From NCBI GenBank assembly GCA_012521855.1, contig JAAYLO010000035.1, forward strand, positions 1-28,291: 28,291 nt of DNA. Reading direction: 5' to 3'. Below the pieces are notes generated by a model, which was not told the origin of the DNA, searched no databases, and saw only the letters and a list, made by a program, of their open reading frames with translations. This DNA comes from Halanaerobiaceae bacterium (lineage in GTDB: Bacteria > Bacillota > Halanaerobiia > Halanaerobiales > DTU029). Positions 7,007 through 15,685 of the stretch are shown here, piece after piece (position 1 is the stretch's first letter; each line of letters starts with the position of its first letter). The position numbers and the translations under genes are program-made.

Positions 7007-9076
7007 TTAGCTCACCGTCCCCATAACCTGAATACTTACCCGCGGATCCAGTTCATTATATGACAAAGTTATTAATTCCTTTATAGAACGATATGTTAAT
7101 TCCTTTATAGGCCTTCTCAATAAAGGGGCTGTTAGCAGGATAGGTTGATGCCCCTGCTGCAGGAGTTTTTGAATCTCCCTGGCAATTTTCTCTATCAACA
7201 TCCGGGCTTCCTGGGGTTCAAGGGCTAAATAATTGCCCTGATCAGATGCCTCCAGTTTCTGTCCCAGGTTATCCTCATAGGCAGGATCCAGTATTACTGC
7301 ATAAAGATTACCGTCATCTTCCTGGAACAGGCTGGTGATTTGCCGGGAAAGAGCCTGTCTGACATACTCAGTAAGAAGCTGTATATCTTTTGTTTTTGCT
7401 CCATAATCAGCCAGTGTTTCCAGAATAGTAACCAGGTCTTTTATGGGTATCCCTTCCCAGAGCAAATTCTGCAATACCTTCTGGATATCGCCCAGTGTCA
7501 GCAAATCAGGAAGAAGTTCATCAATTAAAGCAGGATAATCTTCTTTTATATTATCTATAAGGCTTCTTACTTCCTGCCTGCCCAGTAATTCGTATGCATG
7601 CTGCCGTATAATTTCGGTCAAATGAGTAGCCATCACAGCAGGAGGATCTACTACTGTATAATTGTTCAGCTCAGCCTCTTCCCGCATGTTTTCGGTAATC
7701 CATATAGCAGGGGTACCAAAAGCAGGTTCGATAGTTTCAATACCTTCAATTTTAATGGTAGATAAACCGGAGTCCATTGCCAGATAATGATCCGGCTCAA
7801 TTTTGTATCTGCTGATCTCAACACCTTTCAGTTTGATCCTGTATACATCTGGTTCCAGCTGTAAATTATCCAGTATCCTGACTGGCGGTATTACTATACC
7901 ATATTCTACTGCTGTTTGCCGGCGGATCATGGCTACCCTATCCAGAAAGTCCCCGCCCTGTTCAGGTAAAACCAGTGAAATGAGATTATACCCTACTTCC
8001 ACCTCTATAGGATCGACCTTAAGAAGTGTAGAGATTTCCTCTTTTTGCGGGTATCTGACAGCAGTTTCTTCTGCTTCCATCTCTTCAGCCTCTTTTTTCA
8101 GTTTTTCATACTGTTGATTGATGAGATATCCTATAGCTACTACAACTGCTGCCAGTATCAGGAAATGAATTGTGGGCATGCCGGGTACAAAAGCAAATAC
8201 AGCAAGTATAGCACTGGCAATAAATAAAGCCTTCGGCTGTGTGGTAAGCTGTCTGGTGACCTCTACTCCCATATTGTCAGAAGAAGCTGCCCTGGTAACC
8301 ACCAGGCCGGTGGCAGTAGAAATAAGGAGTGCAGGAATCTGGCTTACCAGTCCGTCACCGACAGTCAGTAATGTATAAGTCCTGGCAGTATCTGCCAGAG
8401 GCATACCTCTCTGCAGGGTCCCGATTATCAAACCGCCAATTATATTAATCAGGGTTATAATTAAACCTGCAATTGCATCTCCCTTGACAAATTTGCTGGC
8501 ACCATCCATTGCACCATAAAAATCAGCTTCCTGCCTGATCTTATCTCTCATCTGGCGGGCCATTTCATCATCTATGATACCGGCATTCAAATCAGCATCA
8601 ATACTCATTTGTTTTCCCGGCATGGCATCCAGAGTGAATCGTGCTGCTACTTCAGCTATTCTTTCTGCACCTCTTGTAATTACAACAAACTGGATTACAA
8701 CCAGGATAAGAAAGATAACCAGGCCGACCACATAGTTGCTGCCGACAACAAAATTTCCAAAACTGCTGATAATCTTACCGGCATATCCCTGTCCCAGTAT
8801 CAACCTTGTAGTAGAAACATTTAAGGCCAGCCTGAATAAGGTTGCAAATAAAAGCAATGAAGGAAATACAGAAAAGTCCAGTGGTTCAAGGATATAAATA
8901 CTCACCAGAATTATGACCATTGAAAGAGTAATATTTGCAGCCAGCAATAAATCCATTAGAAAAATAGGCATGGGTATTATAAACATTATGACAATTCCTA
9001 CAATTGCCAGGGCAAATATAATATCACTATTATTATTCAGACTTCTGATAATCATGTTTCTTTCTGTCACAGCCAT
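7007..9076 (-). CDS. flhA: FlhA, flagellar type III export gate protein
   Basis: The protein has 689 residues, the family's normal length. The N-terminal half contains about eight membrane helices (residues 15-330). The conserved FHIPEP loop has 'RGAERIAEVAARFTLDAMPGK' followed by 'SIDADLNAG' at about 135-165. The cytoplasmic domain (about 345-689) docks export chaperone-substrate complexes and forms the nonameric ring below the gate. The ATG at 9076 has AAAGGTGG six bases upstream. It follows flhB closely and is followed by flhF, the standard order in Firmicutes. Confidence 0.97.
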   Translation of the reverse strand: MAVTERNMIIRSLNNNSDIIFALAIVGIVIMFIIPMPIFLMDLLLAANITLSMVIILVSIYILEPLDFSVFPSLLLFATLFRLALNVSTTRLILGQGYAGKIISSFGNFVVGSNYVVGLVIFLILVVIQFVVITRGAERIAEVAARFTLDAMPGKQMSIDADLNAGIIDDEMARQMRDKIRQEADFYGAMDGASKFVKGDAIAGLIITLINIIGGLIIGTLQRGMPLADTARTYTLLTVGDGLVSQIPALLISTATGLVVTRAASSDNMGVEVTRQLTTQPKALFIASAILAVFAFVPGMPTIHFLILAAVVVAIGYLINQQYEKLKKEAEEMEAEETAVRYPQKEEISTLLKVDPIEVEVGYNLISLVLPEQGGDFLDRVAMIRRQTAVEYGIVIPPVRILDNLQLEPDVYRIKLKGVEISRYKIEPDHYLAMDSGLSTIKIEGIETIEPAFGTPAIWITENMREEAELNNYTVVDPPAVMATHLTEIIRQHAYELLGRQEVRSLIDNIKEDYPALIDELLPDLLTLGDIQKVLQNLLWEGIPIKDLVTILETLADYGAKTKDIQLLTEYVRQALSRQITSLFQEDDGNLYAVILDPAYEDNLGQKLEASDQGNYLALEPQEARMLIEKIAREIQKLLQQGHQPILLTAPLLRRPIKELTYRSIKELITLSYNELDPRVSIQVMGTVS

Positions 9077-9088
9077 CTTTAACCACCT

Positions 9089-10153
9089 TTATCTGACCTT
9101 TTTCCCGGAATGTTGATATACATAAGCCAATACCTCTGCCACAGCCTGGTAAAGCTCAGGCGGGATTTCATCACCTACTTCTGTTAAGGCATTTAAAGCC
9201 CTTGCCAGTGGTTTGTTTTCTACTATTTCAATATTAAACTCCCGGGCTGCTTCCTTTATTTTTTCAGCTATGAACCCTTCTCCCTTTGCAACAACTACAG
9301 GTGCATCCATTGTGTCAATATCGTATTTAAGGGCAACTGCAATTTGAGTAGGGTTTGTGATAACGACATCAGCTTCCTGGACTGCCCTTATCATTCTATT
9401 CAGGCTTATCCTCCGGTGCATCTGCCTCCGTTTCCCTTTGATCTGGGGATCTCCTTCCATGGATTTAAACTCATCTTTTACCTCCTGTTTGGTCATCTTC
9501 AGATTTTGCTGATAGTCCCAGCGTTGATAGATATAATCACCGATACCCAGAATGACAAGGAATATTATGATACTGACCGCTATCCGGAGGATCAGGCCTG
9601 CAACATATAGTAATGCCGGCTCCAGTCCTCTTTCGTTTAAGTTTATCAGCTCATGCCAGGACTTCCTTAACTGATTATAAGCTAAAAGGAAAATTACTAT
9701 TGCTTTAGCCAGTGATTTGAATAACTCTATCAGTACCTTCAGCGAAAACAGGCGTTTCGCCCCTTCAATGGGGTTTATCCTGCTTATTTGCGGTTTTATT
9801 AATTTTGGTGTAAACCTGGGACCGACCTGAACAAAGCTAATAAAAATACCGATTGCAGCAGAAGCCAGCAATACCGGGCTGACTAATTGAAATATATATA
9901 TAAACAGCTCTGTCATGATAGCATGGAAACTATCTTTTGTAATATCAGGGAGAACTCCCAGTGATAAAAATACTTCCATTTTACTGCCGAGAGATCTAAA
10001 CATACTGCCAAACAAAGAGTAGAGCACAAGAAAACTTGTCATTAAGGTAAATGCTATATTTAAATCCTGGCTTCTGGCAGCCTGCCCCTCTTCCTTTGCC
10101 TTTTCCAGCCGCTTCGGGGTGGGCTTTTCCGTCTTCTGGCTGCGGTCAGGCAT
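9089..10153 (-). CDS. flhB: FlhB, export switch protein with NPTQ cleavage motif
   Basis: The protein has 354 residues from the ATG at 10153. The frame is open from a TTG at 10177, but the ribosome site (AGGAGG) lies between the two, so the ATG is right. The N-terminal part has four membrane helices (about 33-52, 80-108, 140-160, 182-208). The C-terminal cytoplasmic domain (about 215-354) carries the autocleavage loop. In nearly all FlhB proteins this loop reads NPTH; here residues 267-270 are NPTQ. FlhB controls the change from rod/hook to filament export together with FliK, whose gene is also in the window. The Asn-Pro bond needed for cleavage is kept. It is in the usual fliR-flhB-flhA order. 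Confidence 0.96.
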   Translation of the reverse strand: MPDRSQKTEKPTPKRLEKAKEEGQAARSQDLNIAFTLMTSFLVLYSLFGSMFRSLGSKMEVFLSLGVLPDITKDSFHAIMTELFIYIFQLVSPVLLASAAIGIFISFVQVGPRFTPKLIKPQISRINPIEGAKRLFSLKVLIELFKSLAKAIVIFLLAYNQLRKSWHELINLNERGLEPALLYVAGLILRIAVSIIIFLVILGIGDYIYQRWDYQQNLKMTKQEVKDEFKSMEGDPQIKGKRRQMHRRISLNRMIRAVQEADVVITNPTQIAVALKYDIDTMDAPVVVAKGEGFIAEKIKEAAREFNIEIVENKPLARALNALTEVGDEIPPELYQAVAEVLAYVYQHSGKKVR

Positions 10154-10191
10154 TCCTTCTCCCTCCTCCAGCTGCAAAGACCTGGCTGTAT

Positions 10192-10968
10192 TTATAATAG
10201 ATTTCTTAAAAGATTATATATATACCTGAAACTTTCTTCAAATAGCTGTGCAGAAAAGCGCATCATTGTACCCAGTGAAAAAAACAGAATGACTAAACCA
10301 AGGGTAATTTTTATCGGTAATCCCACCACAAAGACGTGTAATTGAGGCATTGTCCTGGCCATAAACCCCAGTATCAGATCAACAATAAACAGTGTTGCAA
10401 TAACCGGCAGGGCAACTTTAAAGGCCAGGAGAAACAGGTCACTGCTCTTTCTGATGATTAAGCTTAAAGCCCTGTTAGTTAAAACAATACTTCCCGGCGG
10501 TACAATTAAAAAACTATCATGAACTGCCCTGATTAAAATATGGTGGCCATTGATACTTAAAAAAATGAGAGTAGCCAGTATATTTTTATATTGCCCCATT
10601 AAGGGTAAAGTCGTGCCATGAATCGGATCTGCAACATTCACTATGGCAAATCCCATCCTCATATCAACAAATCTCCCCGCCAGCTGAATAACTGCAAAGG
10701 TCAATAAAGTTATAAAACCAATTATGATTCCAACCAGCAATTCCCGTAAAACCCCGATAAAAATACCCAGTTCATTTGCTGGCAAAACAGGCGTGTTTGA
10801 TATTAAAGGAGCACTGACCAGTGCCATCAAAAACGCCAGCCCCACCCGGACCCTGACAGGAACAACCCTGCTGCTGAATACCGGGGTAAGTAAAAAAAGC
10901 CCCATAAATCTGATAAAAACAAGGAGATATAAATAGGTATAATTACTTAAAATATCAGCAAGGTTCAT
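10192..10968 (-). CDS. fliR: FliR, flagellar export gate membrane protein
   Basis: The protein has 258 residues with six hydrophobic segments spread over its length. N-terminal 'FIRFMGLFLLTPVFSSRVVP' and 'GLAFLMALV' are typical of FliR. FliR, FliP and FliQ form the helical export gate in the middle of the MS ring. The ATG at 10968 has AGGTGATAGGAG directly before it, overlapping the fliQ stop. It is separate from flhB, unlike the FliR-FlhB fusion found in some clostridia. Confidence 0.95.
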   Translation of the reverse strand: MNLADILSNYTYLYLLVFIRFMGLFLLTPVFSSRVVPVRVRVGLAFLMALVSAPLISNTPVLPANELGIFIGVLRELLVGIIIGFITLLTFAVIQLAGRFVDMRMGFAIVNVADPIHGTTLPLMGQYKNILATLIFLSINGHHILIRAVHDSFLIVPPGSIVLTNRALSLIIRKSSDLFLLAFKVALPVIATLFIVDLILGFMARTMPQLHVFVVGLPIKITLGLVILFFSLGTMMRFSAQLFEESFRYIYNLLRNLL

Positions 10969-10974
10969 CTCCTA

Positions 10975-11244
10975 TCACCTGATATAATACGGAATATTCC
11001 TGAATAAATTAACAACAAAATCCACCAGTGTAGTAATCATCCAGGGGCCAAAAAGAATCAAAGCAATCATAATAACCAGTATCTTCGGTATAAAGGCAAG
11101 GGTCTGTTCATGAATCTGGGTTGTTGCCTGAAAAACTGCCACCAGCAAACCTGTTAATAATCCCAGGCCTGCAACAGGAATAATAATTTTTATAACCGTA
11201 AGAAGCCCTTCCCTGCCAATTGTAATAACTATTGATTGATCCAT
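10975..11244 (-). CDS. fliQ: FliQ, flagellar export gate membrane protein
   Basis: The protein has 89 residues and two membrane helices (about 15-38 and 50-75), the expected size and layout. 'TGLLVAVFQATTQIHEQTLAF' in the loop between the helices is the conserved family core. Four FliQ copies wrap the FliP-FliR core of the export gate. It sits between fliP and fliR, with short gaps. Confidence 0.95.
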   Translation of the reverse strand: MDQSIVITIGREGLLTVIKIIIPVAGLGLLTGLLVAVFQATTQIHEQTLAFIPKILVIMIALILFGPWMITTLVDFVVNLFRNIPYYIR

Positions 11245-11259
11245 CAGCCTGTTTCCTTT

Positions 11260-12045
11260 CTAAGCAAAGGTCTTGATAAGAGTCTCGATTATCAAATACC
11301 ACCCATCGACAAGTATGAATAATAATATTTTAAAGGGTAATGATATCATTACAGGTGGAAGCATCATCATACCCATTGACATTAAAATACTGGCGACTAC
11401 CATATCTATCATCACAAAGGGTATATAAATCATAAATCCGATTTGAAAAGCTGTCTTCAGCTCACTGATTATAAAAGAAGGTATTAAAATATACAGGGGT
11501 ATATCATCACGGTTCTCTGGCCGTTCAATTTGAGCCATTTCAACAAAGAGAGCCAGATCCTTTTCCCGGGTTTGTCTGAACATAAAATCACGAATTGGCC
11601 CGGCAGCTCTTTCCAAAACCATCTCTGTACCAATTTCATTATTTAGATAAGGCTGAATGGCATCAGTATTTACAGCCTGCCAGACAGGCGCCATTATAAA
11701 GATAGTAAGGAAGATAGCCAGCCCAATTATAACCTGGTTTGGAGGCATATGCTGGGTAGCAAGGGCATTTCTAATCAAAGAAAGAACTATAATTAACCTG
11801 GTAAATGAAGTCAGCATTATCAAGATAGCCGGCGCCAGAGTCAGGATCGTTAAAAGGAGCAGAATCCGCAGCGAAAGAACGAGATCATCTCCGCCTTCTC
11901 CATTCTCAGCTGTACCAATCTCCAGGTTTATACTGGGCAGCTGAAACTCATCCGCCCGGGCTTTCTCTGTTCCATTTATGGTTATAAATAATATTAAAAT
12001 AATGATTACAGGGAAGAAAAAGCTATTTTTCTTCATTTTTATCAC
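11260..12045 (-). CDS. fliP: FliP, flagellar export gate membrane protein
   Basis: The protein has 261 residues. It begins with a cleavable signal peptide (KKNSFFFPVIIILILFITIN) as FliP proteins do. Membrane helices follow at about 55-80, 95-115, 195-225 and 230-255. Family motifs include 'MLTSFTRLIIVLSLIRNA' and 'HMPPNQVIIGLAIFLT' at about 83-115. The start is uncertain: a GTG at 12045 has AGGA seven bases upstream, and an ATG at 12036 is also possible. Both overlap the end of fliO. FliP pentamers form the export channel. Confidence 0.95.
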   Translation of the reverse strand: MIKMKKNSFFFPVIIILILFITINGTEKARADEFQLPSINLEIGTAENGEGGDDLVLSLRILLLLTILTLAPAILIMLTSFTRLIIVLSLIRNALATQHMPPNQVIIGLAIFLTIFIMAPVWQAVNTDAIQPYLNNEIGTEMVLERAAGPIRDFMFRQTREKDLALFVEMAQIERPENRDDIPLYILIPSFIISELKTAFQIGFMIYIPFVMIDMVVASILMSMGMMMLPPVMISLPFKILLFILVDGWYLIIETLIKTFA

Positions 12046-12382
12046 GCCTATATCCTGAAATGCCCTTCTTATTTAAAAGGCCCTGAAAATAATTCTTAAA
12101 TTCTTTTTTATCCAGCTCTTTTTCATCAAAGTCCTCACTATCCCATGATTCAATTTTACCGATATTATTATCAGTAATACTTAATAAAATTACTTTTTCA
12201 TTTACCTTAATCAAGGCTAAAAAAACCTCTGGCGAAAGATACATTTTTTCCAGAATCTCAATATGCCTGTTTTCATTCTGGAACTGAAGCTTTTTTCTTA
12301 ATAAATAAGCCAGCAGATAGATTGAGCCCAGTACAAAGATCAGGTAAAATATTATCTTGCTTATTTCCCAGGTATAATTCAT
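12023..12382 (-). CDS. fliO: FliO/FliZ, export gate assembly protein
   Basis: The protein has 119 residues with one membrane helix (about 9-28) followed by a cytoplasmic domain containing 'RHIEILEKMYLSPEVFLALIKVNEKVILLSITDNNI', the FliO pattern. FliO is a scaffold for assembly of the FliP ring and is normally encoded just before fliP, as here. It has AAGGTGA six bases upstream of the ATG. In Bacillus cheY lies between fliY and this gene; here cheY has moved to the head of the operon. Confidence 0.9.
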   Translation of the reverse strand: MNYTWEISKIIFYLIFVLGSIYLLAYLLRKKLQFQNENRHIEILEKMYLSPEVFLALIKVNEKVILLSITDNNIGKIESWDSEDFDEKELDKKEFKNYFQGLLNKKGISGYRRDKNEEK

Positions 12383-12420
12383 GTTTTTTCACCTTAATAA
12401 GTGATTATTTGCCTATATAT

Positions 12421-13500
12421 CTACAGATTGTTCAATCTTTCCATTGGTGTTACAATATCTTTCACCCTGAAACCAAAATTTTCATCAATAACTACCACTT
12501 CCCCTTTGGCAATCAGCTTACCATTTACAAGCAAATCCACTGCTTCACCGGCCAATTTGTCCAGTTCTACTATAGAGCCTTCACCCAGTTCAAGGATTTC
12601 TTTAATGGTCATCCTGGCTTTTCCCAACTGGACAGTGATCTGTAAAGGGACATCCTGAATAAGCTCCATGTTTTGCGGTACGGTAACCTTCTTGCTGTCT
12701 CCAAAATCAGGGAATTGGGCCCTCTTGACCCCGACAGTCTCTTTCTCCGGGGCACTGACAGTAACAGTACTTTCCAGCAATTCAGTATCATCAATCTCAC
12801 TTTCCGGAATTTCTTCCTTTACAGTAAGACCGTCACTGCTTATCTTCCTTACCATTTCCCTGGCAAATTCCAATGGAGCCAGTTGTTTAAAACTACTGTC
12901 CAGTAAATCTCCAATCTTTAACTGAAATGATGTATCCACTATCATTTCATCAGCTTTAAAATAACTTCCGCTTTCATAAGCATCATTAATATCCAGGTAT
13001 TTTACTTCCGGTGGTGTTATATTTACTACTTCATTAATTATACTGGACATAGATGTAGCAGCAGAACCTATCATTTGATTCATTGCTTCCCCGATAGCAC
13101 TCAGCTTTATTTCATCCAGCTCACCATCTATATCTATTCCGTTTCCGCCCATCATTAAATCGGCAATAAGGAGTGCATCTTCTGATTTTATAATTAATAC
13201 ATTGGTACCCTCTAATCCGCTTTTATATTCGACCTGTACAAGGACACAGGGTCTGGAATACTCCTCTGTTATTTCCCCAAAGCTGGTTACCCTTACCTGC
13301 GGAGTAGTTATTTCTACTTTTTGATCTAGTATTGCATTCAGGGCAGTGGCAGAAGAACCCATGGCTATATTGCCGATTTCCCCCAGGACATCTATTTCCT
13401 CTTCACTTAAACCCTGATCATTAATATTGGCAGTATTGTTCATTAAGGCATCTATTTCTTCCTGAGTCAACATCTTTTTTTCATTATTTTCTTCACTCAT
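12421..13500 (-). CDS. fliY: FliY, flagellar switch protein with CheC-type phosphatase domain and FliN domain
   Basis: The protein has 359 residues from the ATG at 13500, which has AAGGTGA six bases before it; an upstream GTG at 13509 is less likely. Residues 9-22 (KMLTQEEIDALMNN) form the N-terminal CheY-P binding helix. The CheC-like domain (about 32-210) keeps both phosphatase sites in the pattern D/S-x3-E-x2-N-x22-P: D37, E41, N44, P67 and S134, E138, N141, P164. The FliN domain is at about 275-355. FliY is a C-ring component and a CheY-P phosphatase at the switch in Firmicutes. It overlaps the fliM stop. Confidence 0.95.
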   Translation of the reverse strand: MSEENNEKKMLTQEEIDALMNNTANINDQGLSEEEIDVLGEIGNIAMGSSATALNAILDQKVEITTPQVRVTSFGEITEEYSRPCVLVQVEYKSGLEGTNVLIIKSEDALLIADLMMGGNGIDIDGELDEIKLSAIGEAMNQMIGSAATSMSSIINEVVNITPPEVKYLDINDAYESGSYFKADEMIVDTSFQLKIGDLLDSSFKQLAPLEFAREMVRKISSDGLTVKEEIPESEIDDTELLESTVTVSAPEKETVGVKRAQFPDFGDSKKVTVPQNMELIQDVPLQITVQLGKARMTIKEILELGEGSIVELDKLAGEAVDLLVNGKLIAKGEVVVIDENFGFRVKDIVTPMERLNNL

Positions 13501-14494
13501 CAATTTCACCTTCCTCCCCTTTTTTAACTACTTCAGTTATTTTAACCGCACGATTTTTATGATAGGTACCGGCGATTCCCCTGAATTTTACCTGTTTTCC
13601 AATACGTATTTCTACTTCTTCATTTACCCTTCTATCCAGCCTGATTACATCCCCTGCCTGTAAGAATAACAAATCACTGACTGTCAGGCGGGTACTTCCC
13701 AGTTCAACCTCCAGCTCTATTACAGCCTCCTTGATCCTGTTCTTTAATGACTGGATATGTTTAGTCGTCTGCTCCTGTCTGGTTTTGGCAAACCATTGCT
13801 GGGCATTCAGTTTATCAACTATCGGCTCAATCATGATATATGGAATACAGATATTAATCAGGCCTTCTGTATTGGAAATCCTGGTCTGCAACGTAATTAA
13901 TATGGTCATATCATTACTGGGAACAATCTGTATAAACTGAGGGTTTGATTCAATCTCCATCAGCTGAGGTTCAACCCTGATAATATTCTCCCAGGCCTCC
14001 GGAAAACAGCCCAAAAGCCAGTTAAAAACCCTTTTTAAAACTACTTTTTCAATATCCGTAAAAGCCCTTACTTTATTGAAGGATTTCCCCAGTCCGCCAA
14101 ATAAACGGTCCAGTATAACAAAACCTATATCAGGATTAATCTCCAGTATAAATTGGCCATTAAAGGGATACAGTTCAACAATTCCGATCATAGTAGGATC
14201 AGGTAAAGAACGGATAAATTCATCATAAGACAGCTGTTCAATGGATGCAACTTCAAAATCCACCATTGTTCTTAAGTGTGTTGAAAGACTTGTGGTTAAA
14301 AGCCTGGCCATATTCTCATGGATCATCTGTATTGTCCTCATTTGTTCTTTAGATAATTTATCAGGCCTTTTGAAATCATATACTTTTATCCTCTGATCCT
14401 CAGACTCTCTTCTTATCTCATCAACATCCACTTCACCTGTTGATAATGCAGAAAGCAGTGAATCTATTTCACTTTGGGATAAAACATCCGCCAT
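13493..14494 (-). CDS. fliM: FliM, flagellar motor switch protein
   Basis: The protein has 333 residues. The CheY-P binding peptide 'LSQSEIDSLLSAL' is at residues 5-17. The middle domain (about 45-230) contains 'NPDIGFVILDRLFGG' with the GG pair that contacts FliG. The C-terminal SpoA/FliN-like domain is at about 255-325. FliM links the FliG ring to FliY and receives CheY-P. AAGGTGA lies upstream of the ATG. It is followed by fliY in overlap, the usual pairing. Confidence 0.97.
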   Translation of the reverse strand: MADVLSQSEIDSLLSALSTGEVDVDEIRRESEDQRIKVYDFKRPDKLSKEQMRTIQMIHENMARLLTTSLSTHLRTMVDFEVASIEQLSYDEFIRSLPDPTMIGIVELYPFNGQFILEINPDIGFVILDRLFGGLGKSFNKVRAFTDIEKVVLKRVFNWLLGCFPEAWENIIRVEPQLMEIESNPQFIQIVPSNDMTILITLQTRISNTEGLINICIPYIMIEPIVDKLNAQQWFAKTRQEQTTKHIQSLKNRIKEAVIELEVELGSTRLTVSDLLFLQAGDVIRLDRRVNEEVEIRIGKQVKFRGIAGTYHKNRAVKITEVVKKGEEGEIDE

Positions 14495-14509
14495 TTTGTA
14501 TCACCTTCT

Positions 14510-14965
14510 TTACTGAACGACCAATTGTGTAAACCAGACATTAGTAATTTCTCCTGTATTTAATAGCAGGTTCAACCTTGTCATCAACTGATTCTTTATA
14601 ACATCAGCACCAGGATCTTCAATATCTTCGATTTTCTGCTCTCTAAGAGTAAGGATAATGGTATCCCGGATCTGTGGACTCCTCTTGTCAAGCTCCTTAA
14701 TTACCTTTTCTTCACTCACTTCTACAACAATAGAAGCCTGAATATACTGATATCCATGACTCCCGGCCAGATTAACAATAAACTCACCCAGGCTGTAGGT
14801 CGGCCCGATATCTCCTACTATTTTACTCCCTGTATTCTCACTGTCATTCCGGGAAGCAAAGAAAGACATAAAAAGATAACTGAAGATCCCTGTAATAATA
14901 ATCATAGCAATCATCATCAATGCTATTACTTTCAAAGATAAACCATTATTATTTCCATCAGCCAT
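14510..14965 (-). CDS. fliL: FliL, stator-associated membrane protein
   Basis: The protein has about 151 residues. A run of in-frame starts (GTG ATG ATG ATG at 14974-14963) precedes it; AAGGAG is best spaced for the last ATG (14965) or the one before. One membrane helix lies at about 12-33, followed by the periplasmic or extracytoplasmic FliL domain, with 'YSLGEFIVNLAG' and 'LDKRSPQIRDTIILTLREQ' as family motifs. FliL forms a ring around MotA/MotB stators and supports torque. It lies between motB and fliM. Confidence 0.93.
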   Translation of the reverse strand: MADGNNNGLSLKVIALMMIAMIIITGIFSYLFMSFFASRNDSENTGSKIVGDIGPTYSLGEFIVNLAGSHGYQYIQASIVVEVSEEKVIKELDKRSPQIRDTIILTLREQKIEDIEDPGADVIKNQLMTRLNLLLNTGEITNVWFTQLVVQ

Positions 14966-14977
14966 CATCATCACTCC

Positions 14978-15685
14978 TTATTGTCTGAGAACAACCACTT
15001 CAACCCTGCGGTTTCTGCTTCTATTTTCCGCTGTATCATTACTGTATAAAGGGCGGTATTCAGAATAACCTGCTGCAGATAATCGGGCAGGGGGGAGTTG
15101 GTGTACCTCTATAAAATACTTGATAACATTTGTTGCTCTGGTCGTTGACAATTCCCAGTTAGAAGGGAACTCTTCATTATTTATCGGCCAGTTATCAGTA
15201 TGACCTTCCACAACAATATGATTGGGTATATCCCGGATAGATTCTGCTATTTTATCAAGCACTGCTTTCCCTTCAGGCTTTATATCTGCCTTCACCAGAT
15301 CATAGAGTATCTGGCCGGTAAGATTTATAACAAGACCGCGTTCATTTATCTCCATACTTACATTCTCTGCAAGGCCTTCTTCCTCCACAAATACACTGAG
15401 ATGACCCATTACCTTTCTGAAATTGGCCCTGTCCGGGTTAAAGTTCTGTCCAAGGGAGCCTTTTGAAATATTAACATTGTCCAGAATAGTCATTCCACCA
15501 TCCAGGACACCCAGCTTTGCCTGAAATGATGAAATGAAGCCATGGAATTTACCTACATCCAATACAGAAAAAGAGTAAAGAAAAACAAAGAAAACCAGAA
15601 CCAGTGTCATCATATCTCCGTATGTAGTCATCCAGGCAGGGGCGCCGGGAGGACCCTGGTCTTCCTTTTTTCTTTTTCTAGGCAT
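14978..15685 (-). CDS. motB: MotB, stator protein with OmpA-type peptidoglycan-binding domain
   Basis: The protein has 235 residues. The short cytoplasmic tail (MPRKRKKEDQ) is basic. The membrane helix (about 20-41) contains the ion-carrying Asp24 in 'YGDMMTLVLVFF'. The C-terminal OmpA/MotB domain (about 115-232) has 'VEGHTDNWPINNEEFPSNWE' and 'LSTTRATNVIKYF', which bind peptidoglycan. With MotA it forms the stator. Whether it uses H+ or Na+ cannot be told from these residues alone. It overlaps motA by eight bases. Confidence 0.96.
   Translation of the reverse strand: MPRKRKKEDQGPPGAPAWMTTYGDMMTLVLVFFVFLYSFSVLDVGKFHGFISSFQAKLGVLDGGMTILDNVNISKGSLGQNFNPDRANFRKVMGHLSVFVEEEGLAENVSMEINERGLVINLTGQILYDLVKADIKPEGKAVLDKIAESIRDIPNHIVVEGHTDNWPINNEEFPSNWELSTTRATNVIKYFIEVHQLPPARLSAAGYSEYRPLYSNDTAENRSRNRRVEVVVLRQ

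Noticed and set aside
15181..15196. GCCGATAA, the sigma-28 -10 consensus, on the minus strand inside motB
   Set aside because: There is no TAAA at 15 bases upstream and it encodes a conserved MotB segment.
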